A DNA stretch of 64,000 nucleotides. Origin: Zoogloea sp. 1C4. Lineage in GTDB: Bacteria; Pseudomonadota; Gammaproteobacteria; Burkholderiales; Rhodocyclaceae. The stretch's first letter is position 1, and each line of letters opens with the position of its first letter. Below the pieces are notes generated by a model. It did no database searches and was not told where the DNA came from. It was given only the letters and a program-made list of their open reading frames with translations. The position numbers were made by a program, and so were the translations under genes. Positions 1-9,953 of the stretch are shown here, one piece after another. The stretch is from NCBI RefSeq assembly GCF_009469605.1, contig NZ_SSXU01000004.1, forward strand, positions 266,328-330,327, in the 5' to 3' direction.

Positions 1-693
1 GACGCGCTGGAAACCGCCATCGGCCCCAACACCGCCGCCTTCCTGTTCGAACCGATCCAGGGCGAAGGCGGCATCAACATCCCGCCCGCCGGCTGGCTCA
101 CCCGCTGCGCCGAGATCTGCCGCACCCGCAACGTGCTGCTCATCGCCGACGAAGTGCAGACCGGCCTCGGCCGCACCGGCAAGCTGCTGGCGGTCGACCA
201 TGAAGGCATCCGGCCGGATGGCGTGATCCTCGGCAAGGCCCTCGGTGGCGGCCTGCTGCCCATCTCCGCCTTCCTCGCCGACGAGCGCCTGATGCAGGTC
301 TTCCGCCCCGGCGACCACGGCTCCACCTTCGGCGGCAACCCGCTCGCCGCCGCCGTCGCCAGCGAAGCCCTGGCCCTACTGGCCGACGAGAAGCTCGCCG
401 AGCGCGCGGCCCGCCTGGGCGCCCTCTTCCTCACCCGCCTGCAGGCCATCGACAACCCATTGATCCGCGAAGTGCGCGGCCGCGGCCTGCTCATCGGCAT
501 GGAGCTCGACGTCACCCGCGTCACCGCCCGCACCGCCGCCGAATGGCTGCTCGCCCGCGGCCTGATGACCAAGGACACCCACGACAGCGTGCTGCGCTTC
601 GCCCCGCCGCTGATCATCGACGAAGCCACCCTGATGAAGGCCGCCGAAGTGGTCGGCGACGCCCTCGGCGACCTCGCCCGCCGCACCACCTGA
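1..693 (+). CDS. rocD: Ornithine aminotransferase, C-terminal part (5' end outside window)
   Basis: Open from the first base in frame 1, so only about the last 230 residues are present. This is a fold-type I PLP aminotransferase that converts ornithine and 2-oxoglutarate to glutamate semialdehyde and glutamate in the cytoplasm. Seen in the sequence: the EPIQGEGGINIPP segment, ADEVQTGLGRTGK with the Asp that contacts the PLP ring nitrogen, GKALGGG with the Schiff-base lysine, and the PGDHGSTFGGNPLAA phosphate-binding stretch. The GDHGSTFGGNP wording fits ornithine rather than acetylornithine aminotransferases, but without the N-terminus argD-type activity cannot be excluded. The gene ends 9 bp before the HNH gene on the same strand, so the two may be cotranscribed. 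Confidence 0.88.
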   Translation, partial: DALETAIGPNTAAFLFEPIQGEGGINIPPAGWLTRCAEICRTRNVLLIADEVQTGLGRTGKLLAVDHEGIRPDGVILGKALGGGLLPISAFLADERLMQVFRPGDHGSTFGGNPLAAAVASEALALLADEKLAERAARLGALFLTRLQAIDNPLIREVRGRGLLIGMELDVTRVTARTAAEWLLARGLMTKDTHDSVLRFAPPLIIDEATLMKAAEVVGDALGDLARRTT

Positions 694-702
694 TACAAAG
701 CC

Positions 703-1053
703 ATGAGCGAAAAACTCGACCGACTCGTCCTCGAAGCCCGCCGCGCCGCCGACAAACGCGCCGAGGGCTACCGCGAAAAAGCCCTCAAGATCTACCCGTG
801 GGTCTGCGGCCGCTGCGCCCGCAGCTTCACCCACGCCAACCTGCGCGAACTCACCGTCCACCACCGCGACCACAACCACGACAACAACCCGCCCGACGGC
901 AGCAACTGGGAGCTTTTGTGCGTGTATTGCCACGACAACGAACACCAGCGCCAGCTGGAAGCCACCCAGGGCAGCGTCACGGGCAAGCAGCCCGGCAAGG
1001 CAGCGACGCATTCACCGTTTGCTGGGCTGGCGGGGTTGTTGAAGAAGGATTGA
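703..1053 (+). CDS. YajD-like HNH nuclease
   Basis: Encodes 116 residues with a zinc-ribbon HNH fold: CxxC at residues 35/38, the HHRDHNHDNNP catalytic block around 53-63, a second CxxC at 73/76 and a trailing His at 81. The size and order of motifs match the small stand-alone YajD family. The cellular role is not established; a DNA-nicking activity is inferred from the HNH fold. The Gly- and Lys-rich C-terminal 30 residues look disordered. It starts 9 bp after rocD, suggesting cotranscription, and is followed by a palindrome doublet (1085-1234). Confidence 0.85.
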   Translation: MSEKLDRLVLEARRAADKRAEGYREKALKIYPWVCGRCARSFTHANLRELTVHHRDHNHDNNPPDGSNWELLCVYCHDNEHQRQLEATQGSVTGKQPGKAATHSPFAGLAGLLKKD

Positions 1054-1084
1054 GGGGAATGCGGATCGCTAAGCAGGAAACCAC

Positions 1085-1234
1085 GTAGGTCGGGTTAGCC
1101 CCTCGGGCGTAACCCGACAGCCCATGCTCGAGCCCTCGCCTCAGCGGCCTCCTGACGCCTTGCCCCGAACCGTAATCTGACAACTGCGGAGGAAGTGAGT
1201 CGGGTTACGCCCTGCGGGCTAACCCGACCTACCT
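1085..1234. repeat. Inverted doublet of intergenic palindrome (TCGGGTT type)
   Basis: Two copies of a GTAGGTCGGGTTA...TAACCCGAC palindrome lie in inverted orientation at 1085-1120 and 1198-1234, separated by about 77 bp. Each copy can fold alone and the pair can fold together. They sit between the convergent ends of the HNH gene and the minus-strand gene at 1248, where a bidirectional terminator or REP-like role would fit. Related doublets occur at 5058, 43590, 44906 and 46942. Confidence 0.85.
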
Positions 1235-1247
1235 GGCTGGGGCCAAG

Positions 1248-1559
1248 TCAGAGGGTTTCACGAACTGACCTTCTGTTCTCTGGCTCCCAGTAGCCTCCGC
1301 TGCCGTGATACGTCTCGGCATGAAGTGAGAACAACTCGCCACACGAGCTACAGCGGAAACGATGGCCAACAATGTCATCCCACTGCGCGCCTTCGGCAAG
1401 GGCCGCAAAGGTGACTTGCGAAATTGGGTCAGATTCGGGCACCTCACTGATGGTGCCGTCATCGCAGTTCTGCTTCGCGATTTGAATTGCTCGGCGCAAA
1501 TCATTGGGCTGCCGAATTGCAAACCGCACGCAAAGGTCTTTGCACTTCTCACATGACAT
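1248..1559 (-). CDS. Small cysteine-containing protein of unknown function
   Basis: Encodes 103 residues. I chose the ATG at 1559, giving MSCEKCKDLC at the N-terminus; a longer reading to 1616 exists but overlaps the upstream gene. Cys 3, 6 and 10 and a CSSC pair at 70/73 suggest a bound metal, with an acidic and Gly/Tyr-rich tail. No family was recognised. It lies 13 bp downstream of another unknown gene on the same strand, so the two probably form a small operon. Codon use is less GC-extreme than the neighbours, hinting at acquired DNA. Confidence 0.5.
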   Translation of the reverse strand: MSCEKCKDLCVRFAIRQPNDLRRAIQIAKQNCDDGTISEVPESDPISQVTFAALAEGAQWDDIVGHRFRCSSCGELFSLHAETYHGSGGYWEPENRRSVRETL

Positions 1560-1572
1560 GGACTGGAGGCCT

Positions 1573-1923
1573 TTAACGTCGGAGCTCACCGGGCTGCGCG
1601 GACAGAAGGGCGTCAAACATGCCGAAAGCGAAAAGACAAAATCTTGTCATGGAGCAGACAGCTACCCGCGCGTCTGAGGCCACAGCGAACTCAGGTTGCC
1701 TGACGCTGGGGCCGTAAGGTGAAGATATTTCGACTAGCCATTTGTTATCAACCTCTCCGGAGAGGCGATCGTGGGTAGACGAAAACTGCAGGAAGCCAGC
1801 CTTGATAATTTCCTGGATGAGTGAAGAAAAACTTGCGTCAGGTTCAATGCTGTATTCAGCCTCCAATGGCCCACATTGATCATCTTGGGGACAGCAAGCC
1901 TGTCGATGCACGGTGATCTTCAT
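1573..1923 (-). CDS. Small protein of unknown function
   Basis: Encodes 116 residues from the ATG at 1923 (MKITVHRQACCPQDD). The open frame continues upstream to about 2400, but that part is low-complexity Arg/Pro-rich and is judged non-coding. The N-terminal 75 residues look like a normal alpha/beta domain with a CC..C cluster near residues 9-16. The C-terminal part is less convincing and could come from an old frameshift. It is followed 13 bp later by the Cys-containing gene at 1248-1559. No family was recognised. Confidence 0.45.
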   Translation of the reverse strand: MKITVHRQACCPQDDQCGPLEAEYSIEPDASFSSLIQEIIKAGFLQFSSTHDRLSGEVDNKWLVEISSPYGPSVRQPEFAVASDARVAVCSMTRFCLFAFGMFDALLSAQPGELRR

Positions 1924-2863
1924 AGGTTGCCTAATGTGTAGCAAATGACTGGCACCCAGGACGCGGGATTCTTCAAACCTGCAGCTCGTGACAAAGTGAC
2001 CCATCGCTTTCCGCGTCGGGCCGGCGTCCATTCTTCTTGTGACGAAACACCTCACCCCGCGCGCCAACGACCAGCAATCGGCTTCGCGACGGCGCCAGCC
2101 GCTTATGCCAATCAAACCTATCGCCAACCAGCCCTCATGACAAGTTCTTCGTCGTGGTCGTGCTGGTCGCGTGGGGCGTGCCTCGTCTGTCGGGGGTATC
2201 GGCGGCGTCGGGTGTCGGACTGAAGTCCGACCTACAGGGTGGGTGGGCTGGCGGGATGCCCCGAAAGGCCGTCCAGCCCCGAGGCGCGGCCTTCGGGGCC
2301 TCCGGTTTTTCCCGGTTGCCTCCAGAAAAATTGCTGGGCAGCAATTTTTAAATCCCTCGACAGGCCAGGTTAATCCGAATTTTGCAGGGGCTAAACGCAA
2401 ACCTGCAATTTATTAATCCCGAATCCACCCAGCTTTTTTCCGATTCGTTCGAGAGTCACGTCGAATCGAGAAGAATAAATTGCTCCGGGGAATTAATTAA
2501 TCCGATTTTTTTCGCAGCCCCGGCCCGGCGCAGCAATTTTTTAATTGCTTCGAGCAATTAATTATCTGGCTGGCGGATTCAAGCTGGCGCTTTTCGGGAA
2601 AAAGCTGCAGGGCTGCGGAGTCAAGCCTGCCCGCCCGGGGATCGGGTTGGGAGGGGCCGGGGACAAGCTGGCGGGATTTCATCCAGACCTGGAACATCTC
2701 GCCATTTTTCTGGCGCGTTCTGGCGTCCGGCTGCGGGTTTTTCGGGATAAATGCGGGCGGCGTGCCGGGCATGACAGCCCTGCCGCCTGAGGTGGGCGGC
2801 GCCCTCTTCCTCGCCACCCCCAACCGGCGTAACATCCGCCCCCCGCTCTCCCCACGCCAGTCC
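1924..2863. other. Long intergenic region with an AT-rich hairpin island
   Basis: No credible gene was found. The stretch holds one single copy of the dispersed palindrome (about 2213-2240). It also holds a perfect inverted repeat at 2326-2349 (AAAAATTGCT, loop GGGC, AGCAATTTTT) and a second at 2541-2561 (TTAATTGCT, loop TCG, AGCAATTAA). In between are further AATTGCT/GAATTAATT stretches around 2474-2510. The AT content from 2326 to 2570 stands out sharply from the GC-rich surroundings. Promoters for yegD and for the unknown minus-strand genes could lie here. Confidence 0.6.
2326..2349. terminator. Perfect AT-rich hairpin, terminator-like
   Basis: A 10-bp perfect inverted repeat with a 4-base GGGC loop, flanked by A and T runs on both sides, so it could terminate transcription in either direction. 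It shares its AATTGCT/AGCAATT core with the hairpin at 2541-2561, so a protein-binding role is equally possible. Confidence 0.4.
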
Positions 2864-4126
2864 ATGAATGCCGCTCCCGCCCGCGCCTGCGGAATCGACT
2901 TCGGAACCTCCAACTCCACCGTCGGCTGGCTGCGGCCGGGCGCACAGACGCTGCTGACCCTCGAGGATGGCAAGCCCACGCTGCCGTCGGCGGTGTTCTT
3001 CAATGCCGACGAGGAATCCACCCACTTCGGGCGCGATGCGCTGGCCGAGTACCTGGAAGGCTACGAGGGCCGGCTGATGCGGGCACTCAAGAGCCTGCTG
3101 GGCAGCAAGCTGATGGAGGGCAGCACCGAGGTGGGCGGCCGCGCCCTGCCCTTCAAGGATCTGCTGGCGAGCTTCATCGGCGAGCTCAAGCGCCGGGCCG
3201 AGGCCCAGGCGGGCCGTGGTTTCGAGCAGGCGGTGTTCGGCCGGCCGGTGTTCTTTGTGGATGGCGACCCGAGCGCCGACCAGCGCGCCGAGGACACCCT
3301 CGCCGCCATCGCCCGGCAGGTGGGGTTCAAGGAGGTGAGCTTCCAGTTCGAGCCCATCGGCGCGGCGCGGCACTACGAGGCGGGGCTGGACCGGGAGGAG
3401 CTGGTACTGATCGCCGACATCGGCGGCGGCACGGCGGATTTCTCGCTGGTGCGCCTGTCGCCCGAGCGGGCCCGCCACGTGGATCGCAAGGACGATCTGC
3501 TGGGCAACGCCGGCCTGCACGTGGGCGGCACGGACTTTGACCGGGCCCTGTCGCTGGAATGCGTGATGCCGCTGCTGGGCTACCGGGGCCTGATGAAGAG
3601 CGGCGCCGAGGTGCCGTCGGGGCTGTTCTTCCAGCTGGCCACCTGGCACACCATCAACTTTGCCTACACCCGCCAGGCCTTTGCCGATTTCCAGCAGATC
3701 TACCGGGACGCCGCTGCCCGCCGTGAGCTCGATCGTCTGGCCCGGCTGATCGGCCAGCGGGAGGGCCACTGGCTGGCCCTGCAGGTCGAGCAGGCGAAGA
3801 TCGACCTGTCCACCGCCAACACCACCCGGCTGCACCTGGACAGGCTCGAAGCGGGCCTCGTCCACGACATCACCGCAGAGGCCTTTTCGGCTGCCACGCG
3901 CACGCTGGTGGAACGGGTTGCGGCCACGGTGGCCGAGCTGCTGGATCAGGCCGGCGTCGCACGGGATCGGGTGGATACGCTGTATTTCACCGGCGGGGCG
4001 AGCGGCGTGCCGCAGCTCCGGGCGCGCATTGCGGCCGAGTTGCCGGCCGCGCGCAGCGTGGAGGGCGATCTGTTCGGGAGCATCGGCGCCGGCCTCGCGG
4101 TGGAGGCGGCCCGGCGTTACGGCTGA
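2864..4126 (+). CDS. yegD: YegD-like Hsp70-family ATPase
   Basis: Encodes 420 residues from ATG 2864; upstream in-frame codons to 2762 add an unlikely leader. It has an actin/Hsp70 nucleotide-binding fold: phosphate-1 loop GIDFGTSNST at residues 10-19, phosphate-2 loop IADIGGGTADFS mid-protein and adenosine motif FTGGASGVPQLR near the C-terminus. The substrate-binding domain of DnaK is absent, as in the YegD branch, so it is not a classical chaperone and its client is unknown. Its last 10 bp overlap the convergent amidotransferase gene. Upstream is the AT-rich island. Confidence 0.88.
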   Translation: MNAAPARACGIDFGTSNSTVGWLRPGAQTLLTLEDGKPTLPSAVFFNADEESTHFGRDALAEYLEGYEGRLMRALKSLLGSKLMEGSTEVGGRALPFKDLLASFIGELKRRAEAQAGRGFEQAVFGRPVFFVDGDPSADQRAEDTLAAIARQVGFKEVSFQFEPIGAARHYEAGLDREELVLIADIGGGTADFSLVRLSPERARHVDRKDDLLGNAGLHVGGTDFDRALSLECVMPLLGYRGLMKSGAEVPSGLFFQLATWHTINFAYTRQAFADFQQIYRDAAARRELDRLARLIGQREGHWLALQVEQAKIDLSTANTTRLHLDRLEAGLVHDITAEAFSAATRTLVERVAATVAELLDQAGVARDRVDTLYFTGGASGVPQLRARIAAELPAARSVEGDLFGSIGAGLAVEAARRYG

Positions 4127-4905
4127 GGCAGGGGTTCGCTCGTCCGCTCCATCACGAAATCGGCAAAGCGGCGGAGCAGGCTGGTCGCGGCGTGGGTTTC
4201 GGTGACGGCTGCGGTCAGCGCGTCCGGATTGGCGCCGCCCTGGCGCAGGCGGCTTGAGAGCTGGGCGATGTAGCACTTCATCGCCACCGTGTCGAACTCC
4301 GGGTGGAACTGCACGCCCCAGGCCGCCTCGCCAAAACGGAAGGCGTGATGGGGCTCGAAATCGCTCGAGGCCAGGCACTGGGCGCCCGGCGGCAGGCCGC
4401 GGGCGGTCTGGCTGTGCACCACATGGGCGGGAAAGGTGTCGGGCAGATCGGCGAACAGCGGGTCGTGCCGCGCGGCGTCGGACTTGCGGACGCAGACGGT
4501 GCCGATCTCCATGCCTTGCGGATGCCAGTCGGCCTCGCCACCCAGCGCATGGGCCAGCAGCTGGTGGCCGTAGCAGATGCCCAGCACCGGCAGGCCTTCG
4601 GCCACCCGACCGGCGAGCCAGCGGGCGGTGGCTTCGCTCCAGGCCTCGCGGTCGGTGACCATCGAGGGCGAACCGGTGAGCACCGCGGCCGCCACCTCAC
4701 CCGCCGCCGGCAGGGCTTCGCCCTTGCGTGGGTCGACCACCCGCACCGGCACATCGCCCAGCCCGGACGAGATCCAGCTTTCGAAGTCGCCCTCGCGGTT
4801 GGCGAGGACCGGGGTGTAATCGCCCAGCTTAACGATGAGCAGCGGTGGCACGGCAACAGGCTCCGGTTGTTTGGGATGATTCTCGGATATCCAACGCGCG
4901 AGCAC
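4117..4905 (-). CDS. Class I glutamine amidotransferase (GMP synthase-like)
   Basis: Encodes up to 262 residues. The nucleophile elbow GICYGHQLLAHALGG carries the catalytic Cys, and VQFHPEF carries the His-Glu pair, completing the triad. No synthetase domain is fused, so this is a stand-alone glutaminase-type protein like the YfeJ/GuaA-like group, whose acceptor is unknown. The ATG at 4905 is used, but conserved sequence begins about 20 residues later and a GTG near 4854 is possible. The 3' end overlaps yegD by 10 bp in convergent orientation. Confidence 0.82.
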   Translation of the reverse strand: MLARWISENHPKQPEPVAVPPLLIVKLGDYTPVLANREGDFESWISSGLGDVPVRVVDPRKGEALPAAGEVAAAVLTGSPSMVTDREAWSEATARWLAGRVAEGLPVLGICYGHQLLAHALGGEADWHPQGMEIGTVCVRKSDAARHDPLFADLPDTFPAHVVHSQTARGLPPGAQCLASSDFEPHHAFRFGEAAWGVQFHPEFDTVAMKCYIAQLSSRLRQGGANPDALTAAVTETHAATSLLRRFADFVMERTSEPLPQP

Positions 4906-5057
4906 CGTTAAGTGTTGAACGGCGCTGGGTGTTAAATCGGCATCTGATGCAAAAAAGTTCAGCGCGCTCGCGTCGGGCGTCGCCGAGGTGTGCGGTGAGG
5001 AAGGCCCATCGCGGCACGAACGGGCGCTTCCATCCCGGATTCCGAATCACCGCCCCC

Positions 5058-5131
5058 TGTAGGTCGGACTTCAGTCCGACAGCACGGATTAAGCTCGCCA
5101 GCGCTTGTCGGACTGAAGTCCGACCTACAGG
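5058..5131. repeat. Inverted doublet of intergenic palindrome (TCGGACT type)
   Basis: The copies at 5058-5081 (GTAGGTCGGACTTCAGTCCG form) and 5107-5131 (its reverse complement) are separated by about 25 bp. Each contains the TCGGACT/AGTCCGA stem and an outer GTAGGT/ACCTAC arm. This is the same element as at 2213, 43590 and 46942. Confidence 0.88.
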
Positions 5132-5151
5132 ACGAGGCTGGGGGCGCTGCA

Positions 5152-5182
5152 GAAAAAAAAGGGGCCGTCCTAGGACGACCCC
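5152..5182 (-). terminator. Rho-independent terminator of the propionate operon
   Basis: Read on the minus strand, a 10-bp GC stem (GGGGTCGTCC / GGACGGCCCC, one G-T pair) is followed by eight T residues. It lies about 110 bp after the end of the biotin carboxylase gene. Confidence 0.85.
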
Positions 5183-5289
5183 GATCCCTCGACAGGAACC
5201 CGCCCCGAAAGACGAGTCTCCCTCCCCATCGAACGAAAGCGTTTTCTCGCCTCGCCGGGCTGGAGCGGCCCGGCGAGGCGGCGAATCGA

Positions 5290-7302
5290 TTACTCGAACT
5301 CGATGATGACTTCGTCCACCGCCAGGCTGGCGCCGCCGGCGGCAACGATCTTCTTGACCTTGCAGTCCTGCTCGGCCTTGAGGATGTTTTCCATCTTCAT
5401 GGCTTCGATGACCGCCAGCTTCTCGCCGGCCTTCACTTCCTGACCAACCTGCACGGACACTTCGCGCAACAGGCCCGGCATCGGGGACAGCAGGAACTTG
5501 GACAGGTCGGGCGGCAGCTTCTCGGGCATCAGGGACAGCAGTTCGGCGGCACGGGCGCTCATGACCATGAAGTCGGCGCGGGTGCCCCAGTGGAACAGGC
5601 TGTACTTGGTCTTGTGGCGCTCCACCTGAAGGGTGAAGGGCTCGCCGTTGCAGGTGCCGTTGAAGAGCGATTCGCCGAGCTTCCAGCTGGACTTGAGCTC
5701 GTAGCTCTTGCCCTTGTATTCCACGTGGTAGCCGCCATCGATGGGCTTGGCGACGACCGGGTGGTGCTCGTTGCCTTCCTTGTTCAGGCGGATGACCATC
5801 CAGTCTTCGCTGACGATGCGCTCGTGGCCCTGGAGCTGGCCGGAGATCGAGGCGGAACGGTCGGTGAAGGCGCGGTAGACGTAGGCGGCCACCGAGACCA
5901 GCAGCGCCGGATCATCGTGGGGCACCATCGAGGCGTCGAAGCCGGTCGGGTAGTGCTTGGGGATGAAGCCGGTGTCGAAGATGCCCGAGTGGAAGACCGG
6001 GTGCTGCATCAGCGCGGCCTGGAACGGGATGTTCGACGAGATGCCACGGATCACGAAGCCGTTGAGGGCGTCGCGCATGCGGTCGATGGCCTGGGCGCGG
6101 GTCGGGGCGTGCACGATGAGCTTGGCGATCATCGAGTCGTAGAACATGGAGATCTCGCCACCGTCGTACACACCGGTGTCGACACGGGTGGTGCCCTTGT
6201 CGTCGGTGGTCTCCTTCGGCGGCAGGAACTTCACCAGACGGCCGGTGGAGGGCAGGAAGCCGCGGAACGGGTCTTCGGCGTTGATCCGGCATTCCATCGA
6301 CCAGCCGTTGATCTTCACGTCGGCCTGGGCGAGGGGCAGCTTTTCGCCGTAGGCAACGCGGATCATCTGCTCGACGAGGTCGAGGCCGGTGATGAGTTCG
6401 GTGACCGGGTGTTCCACCTGGAGACGGGTGTTCATCTCGAGGAAGTAGAACTCCTTGGTCGCGCCAGACACCACGAATTCGACGGTACCCGCGGATTCGT
6501 AGTTGACCGCACGGGCCAGGGCCACGGCCTGCTCGCCCATGGCCTTGCGCATCTCGGCGTCGACGAAGGGGCTCGGTGCCTCTTCGATGACCTTCTGGTG
6601 ACGGCGCTGGATGGAGCAGTCACGTTCGTTGAGATACACGTAGTTGCCGTGGGAGTCGCCCAGCACCTGGATTTCGATGTGGCGCGGCTCGAGCACGTAC
6701 TTCTCGATGAAGACGCGGTCGTCGCCGAAGGAGTTGCGGGCTTCATTGACGCAGGAGGAGAAGCCTTCGTGGGCTTCGGCGTCGTTGTAGGCAACACGCA
6801 GACCCTTGCCGCCGCCGCCAGCGGAGGCCTTGATCATCACCGGATAGCCGATCTTCCTGGCGATCTCGACGGCTTCGTCGGGGCCGGCGATGGCATCGTT
6901 GTAGCCGGGAATGGTGTTCACACCGGCTTCGATGGCGAGCTTCTTGGACTCGATCTTGTCGCCCATCTTGGCGATGGAGTAGTGCTTCGGACCGATGAAC
7001 TTGATGCCTTCTTCTTCAAGACGGCGGGAGAACTCGGCGTTCTCGGACAGGAAGCCGTAGCCGGGGTGAACCGCCTGGGCACCGGTCTGCTTGCAGGCGG
7101 CGATGATCTTGTCGGCGACCAGGTAGGACTCTTTCGAGGCGGCCGGGCCGATGCAGACGGCTTCGTCGGCCAGCTCGACGAACAGGGCGTCCTTGTCGGC
7201 CTCGGAGTACACGGCGACAGTGGCGATGCCCATCTTGCGGGCGGTCTTGATGACGCGGCAGGCGATTTCGCCGCGGTTTGCAATCAGGATCTTGGTAAAC
7301 AT
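5290..7302 (-). CDS. pccA: Propionyl-CoA carboxylase alpha subunit (biotin carboxylase / BCCP)
   Basis: Encodes 670 residues from ATG 7302 (MFTKILIANRGEIACRV). It catalyses ATP-dependent carboxylation of biotin, feeding the beta subunit that makes methylmalonyl-CoA. Domain order: the biotin carboxylase N-domain; ATP-grasp with the Gly-rich KASAGGGGKGLR loop; the C-domain with NTRLQVEHPVTE; a BT-like linker; and the C-terminal biotinyl domain with the biotinylated Lys in EAMKMEN. The length and linker fit PCC alpha rather than the 450-residue AccC. It is the last gene of the operon, 20 bp after pccB, with a terminator behind it. Confidence 0.93.
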   Translation of the reverse strand: MFTKILIANRGEIACRVIKTARKMGIATVAVYSEADKDALFVELADEAVCIGPAASKESYLVADKIIAACKQTGAQAVHPGYGFLSENAEFSRRLEEEGIKFIGPKHYSIAKMGDKIESKKLAIEAGVNTIPGYNDAIAGPDEAVEIARKIGYPVMIKASAGGGGKGLRVAYNDAEAHEGFSSCVNEARNSFGDDRVFIEKYVLEPRHIEIQVLGDSHGNYVYLNERDCSIQRRHQKVIEEAPSPFVDAEMRKAMGEQAVALARAVNYESAGTVEFVVSGATKEFYFLEMNTRLQVEHPVTELITGLDLVEQMIRVAYGEKLPLAQADVKINGWSMECRINAEDPFRGFLPSTGRLVKFLPPKETTDDKGTTRVDTGVYDGGEISMFYDSMIAKLIVHAPTRAQAIDRMRDALNGFVIRGISSNIPFQAALMQHPVFHSGIFDTGFIPKHYPTGFDASMVPHDDPALLVSVAAYVYRAFTDRSASISGQLQGHERIVSEDWMVIRLNKEGNEHHPVVAKPIDGGYHVEYKGKSYELKSSWKLGESLFNGTCNGEPFTLQVERHKTKYSLFHWGTRADFMVMSARAAELLSLMPEKLPPDLSKFLLSPMPGLLREVSVQVGQEVKAGEKLAVIEAMKMENILKAEQDCKVKKIVAAGGASLAVDEVIIEFE

Positions 7303-7322
7303 GTTCTTGGCGTCCTCGGCGA

Positions 7323-8858
<1,536 letters not shown>

Positions 8859-8894
8859 TTACAGCCTCCAGTCAATGATTCGGGTGTGTTCTTT

Positions 8895-9905
8895 TCAGCC
8901 CAGATGGCCGAGCAGCCGGGCTGCGGCTGCGGAAGGCGTGGTCTGGCCGGCCTCGACGGCCGCCTGCAAGCCGGGCAGATCCTGTTGAACCGCGGCGTGG
9001 CCTGCAAACCGGGCCCGCAGGCCCTGGTCAATGAGTTCCCACATCCACGCCCGGGCCTGTTGGCGCCGGCGCGCGTCGAACTCGCCGCTCCGTTTCATGG
9101 TGGAGCGGTAATCCTCAATGGTATTCCAGAATTCAGCGACGCCCTGCTTCTGCAACGCAGAAAGCATGAGCACCGGCGGCGTCCAGTTGGGCGACGAATG
9201 GCGGAGCATCCCCAGCGCGCTCTTGATCTGCGAGCGGGCCACGTTGGCGGCCTGGGGGTTGATGTCGGCCTTGTTGATGACGATCAGGTCGGCGATCTCC
9301 ATGATCCCCTTCTTGATCGCCTGCAGGTCGTCGCCGGCGTTGGGGAGCTGGAGCAGGCAGAAGATGTCGGCCATGCCGGCCACGGCGGTCTCGGACTGGC
9401 CGACGCCGACGGTCTCGATGATGATGACGTCGAAGCCGGCGGCCTCGCACACCAGCATCGCCTCACGGGTCTTTTCGGCCACGCCGCCCAGGCTGCCGGC
9501 CGACGGGCTGGGGCGGATGAAGGCGCCGGTGTTCTGCGAGAGGAGTTCCATCCGGGTCTTGTCGCCCAGGATGGAGCCGCCGGTGACGCTGGAGGACGGA
9601 TCGACCGCCAGCACCGCCACCTTGTGGCCCTGCTCGATGAGGTACAGGCCGAGGGCCTCGATGAAGGTGGATTTGCCGACGCCCGGCACCCCGGAGATGC
9701 CGATGCGCATCGAGTTGCCGGTGTGGGGCAGCAGGCCTTCGAGCACGCTGCGGGCCCGCGCCTTGTGGTCCGGGCGCTGGGATTCGATCAGGGTGATCGT
9801 CTTGGCGAGCGGACGCAGCTGATGCTTGAGCACGCCGTCGACCAGGGCCTGATCGATGGCGTCACGCTGCGGAATGTCGGCAGGCATGTTCATGGAAGAC
9901 ATCAA
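8895..9905 (-). CDS. meaB: Methylmalonyl-CoA mutase-associated G3E GTPase MeaB
   Basis: Encodes 336 residues. It is a GTPase chaperone that gates cobalamin loading and protects methylmalonyl-CoA mutase. Seen: the P-loop GISGVPGVGKSTF, AVDPSS for Mg2+, the ETVGVGQSE switch II region and the base-recognition NKAD. A C-terminal helical dimerisation arm is present. It is encoded 48 bp after the mutase gene, the arrangement expected for its partner. Older annotations call this family ArgK. Confidence 0.93.
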   Translation of the reverse strand: MMSSMNMPADIPQRDAIDQALVDGVLKHQLRPLAKTITLIESQRPDHKARARSVLEGLLPHTGNSMRIGISGVPGVGKSTFIEALGLYLIEQGHKVAVLAVDPSSSVTGGSILGDKTRMELLSQNTGAFIRPSPSAGSLGGVAEKTREAMLVCEAAGFDVIIIETVGVGQSETAVAGMADIFCLLQLPNAGDDLQAIKKGIMEIADLIVINKADINPQAANVARSQIKSALGMLRHSSPNWTPPVLMLSALQKQGVAEFWNTIEDYRSTMKRSGEFDARRRQQARAWMWELIDQGLRARFAGHAAVQQDLPGLQAAVEAGQTTPSAAAARLLGHLG

Positions 9906-9953
9906 TGACGCGCACGCCGGCTTTCGCCGGCGCGCTGTTCCTCACGGGTAGGC

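Larger units (their letters stand above)
4906..5289. other. Intergenic region with palindrome doublet and terminator
   Basis: No gene was seen. The region holds the inverted doublet at 5058-5131 and the rho-independent terminator at 5152-5182 that closes the propionate operon. The remainder (4906-5057) would hold the promoter of the amidotransferase gene; I see no clear consensus. Confidence 0.6.

Noticed and set aside
1924..2400. Upstream extension of the unknown gene at 1573-1923
   Set aside because: The extra 159 codons are Arg/Pro-rich and run through the palindromic repeat; a good ATG exists at 1923.
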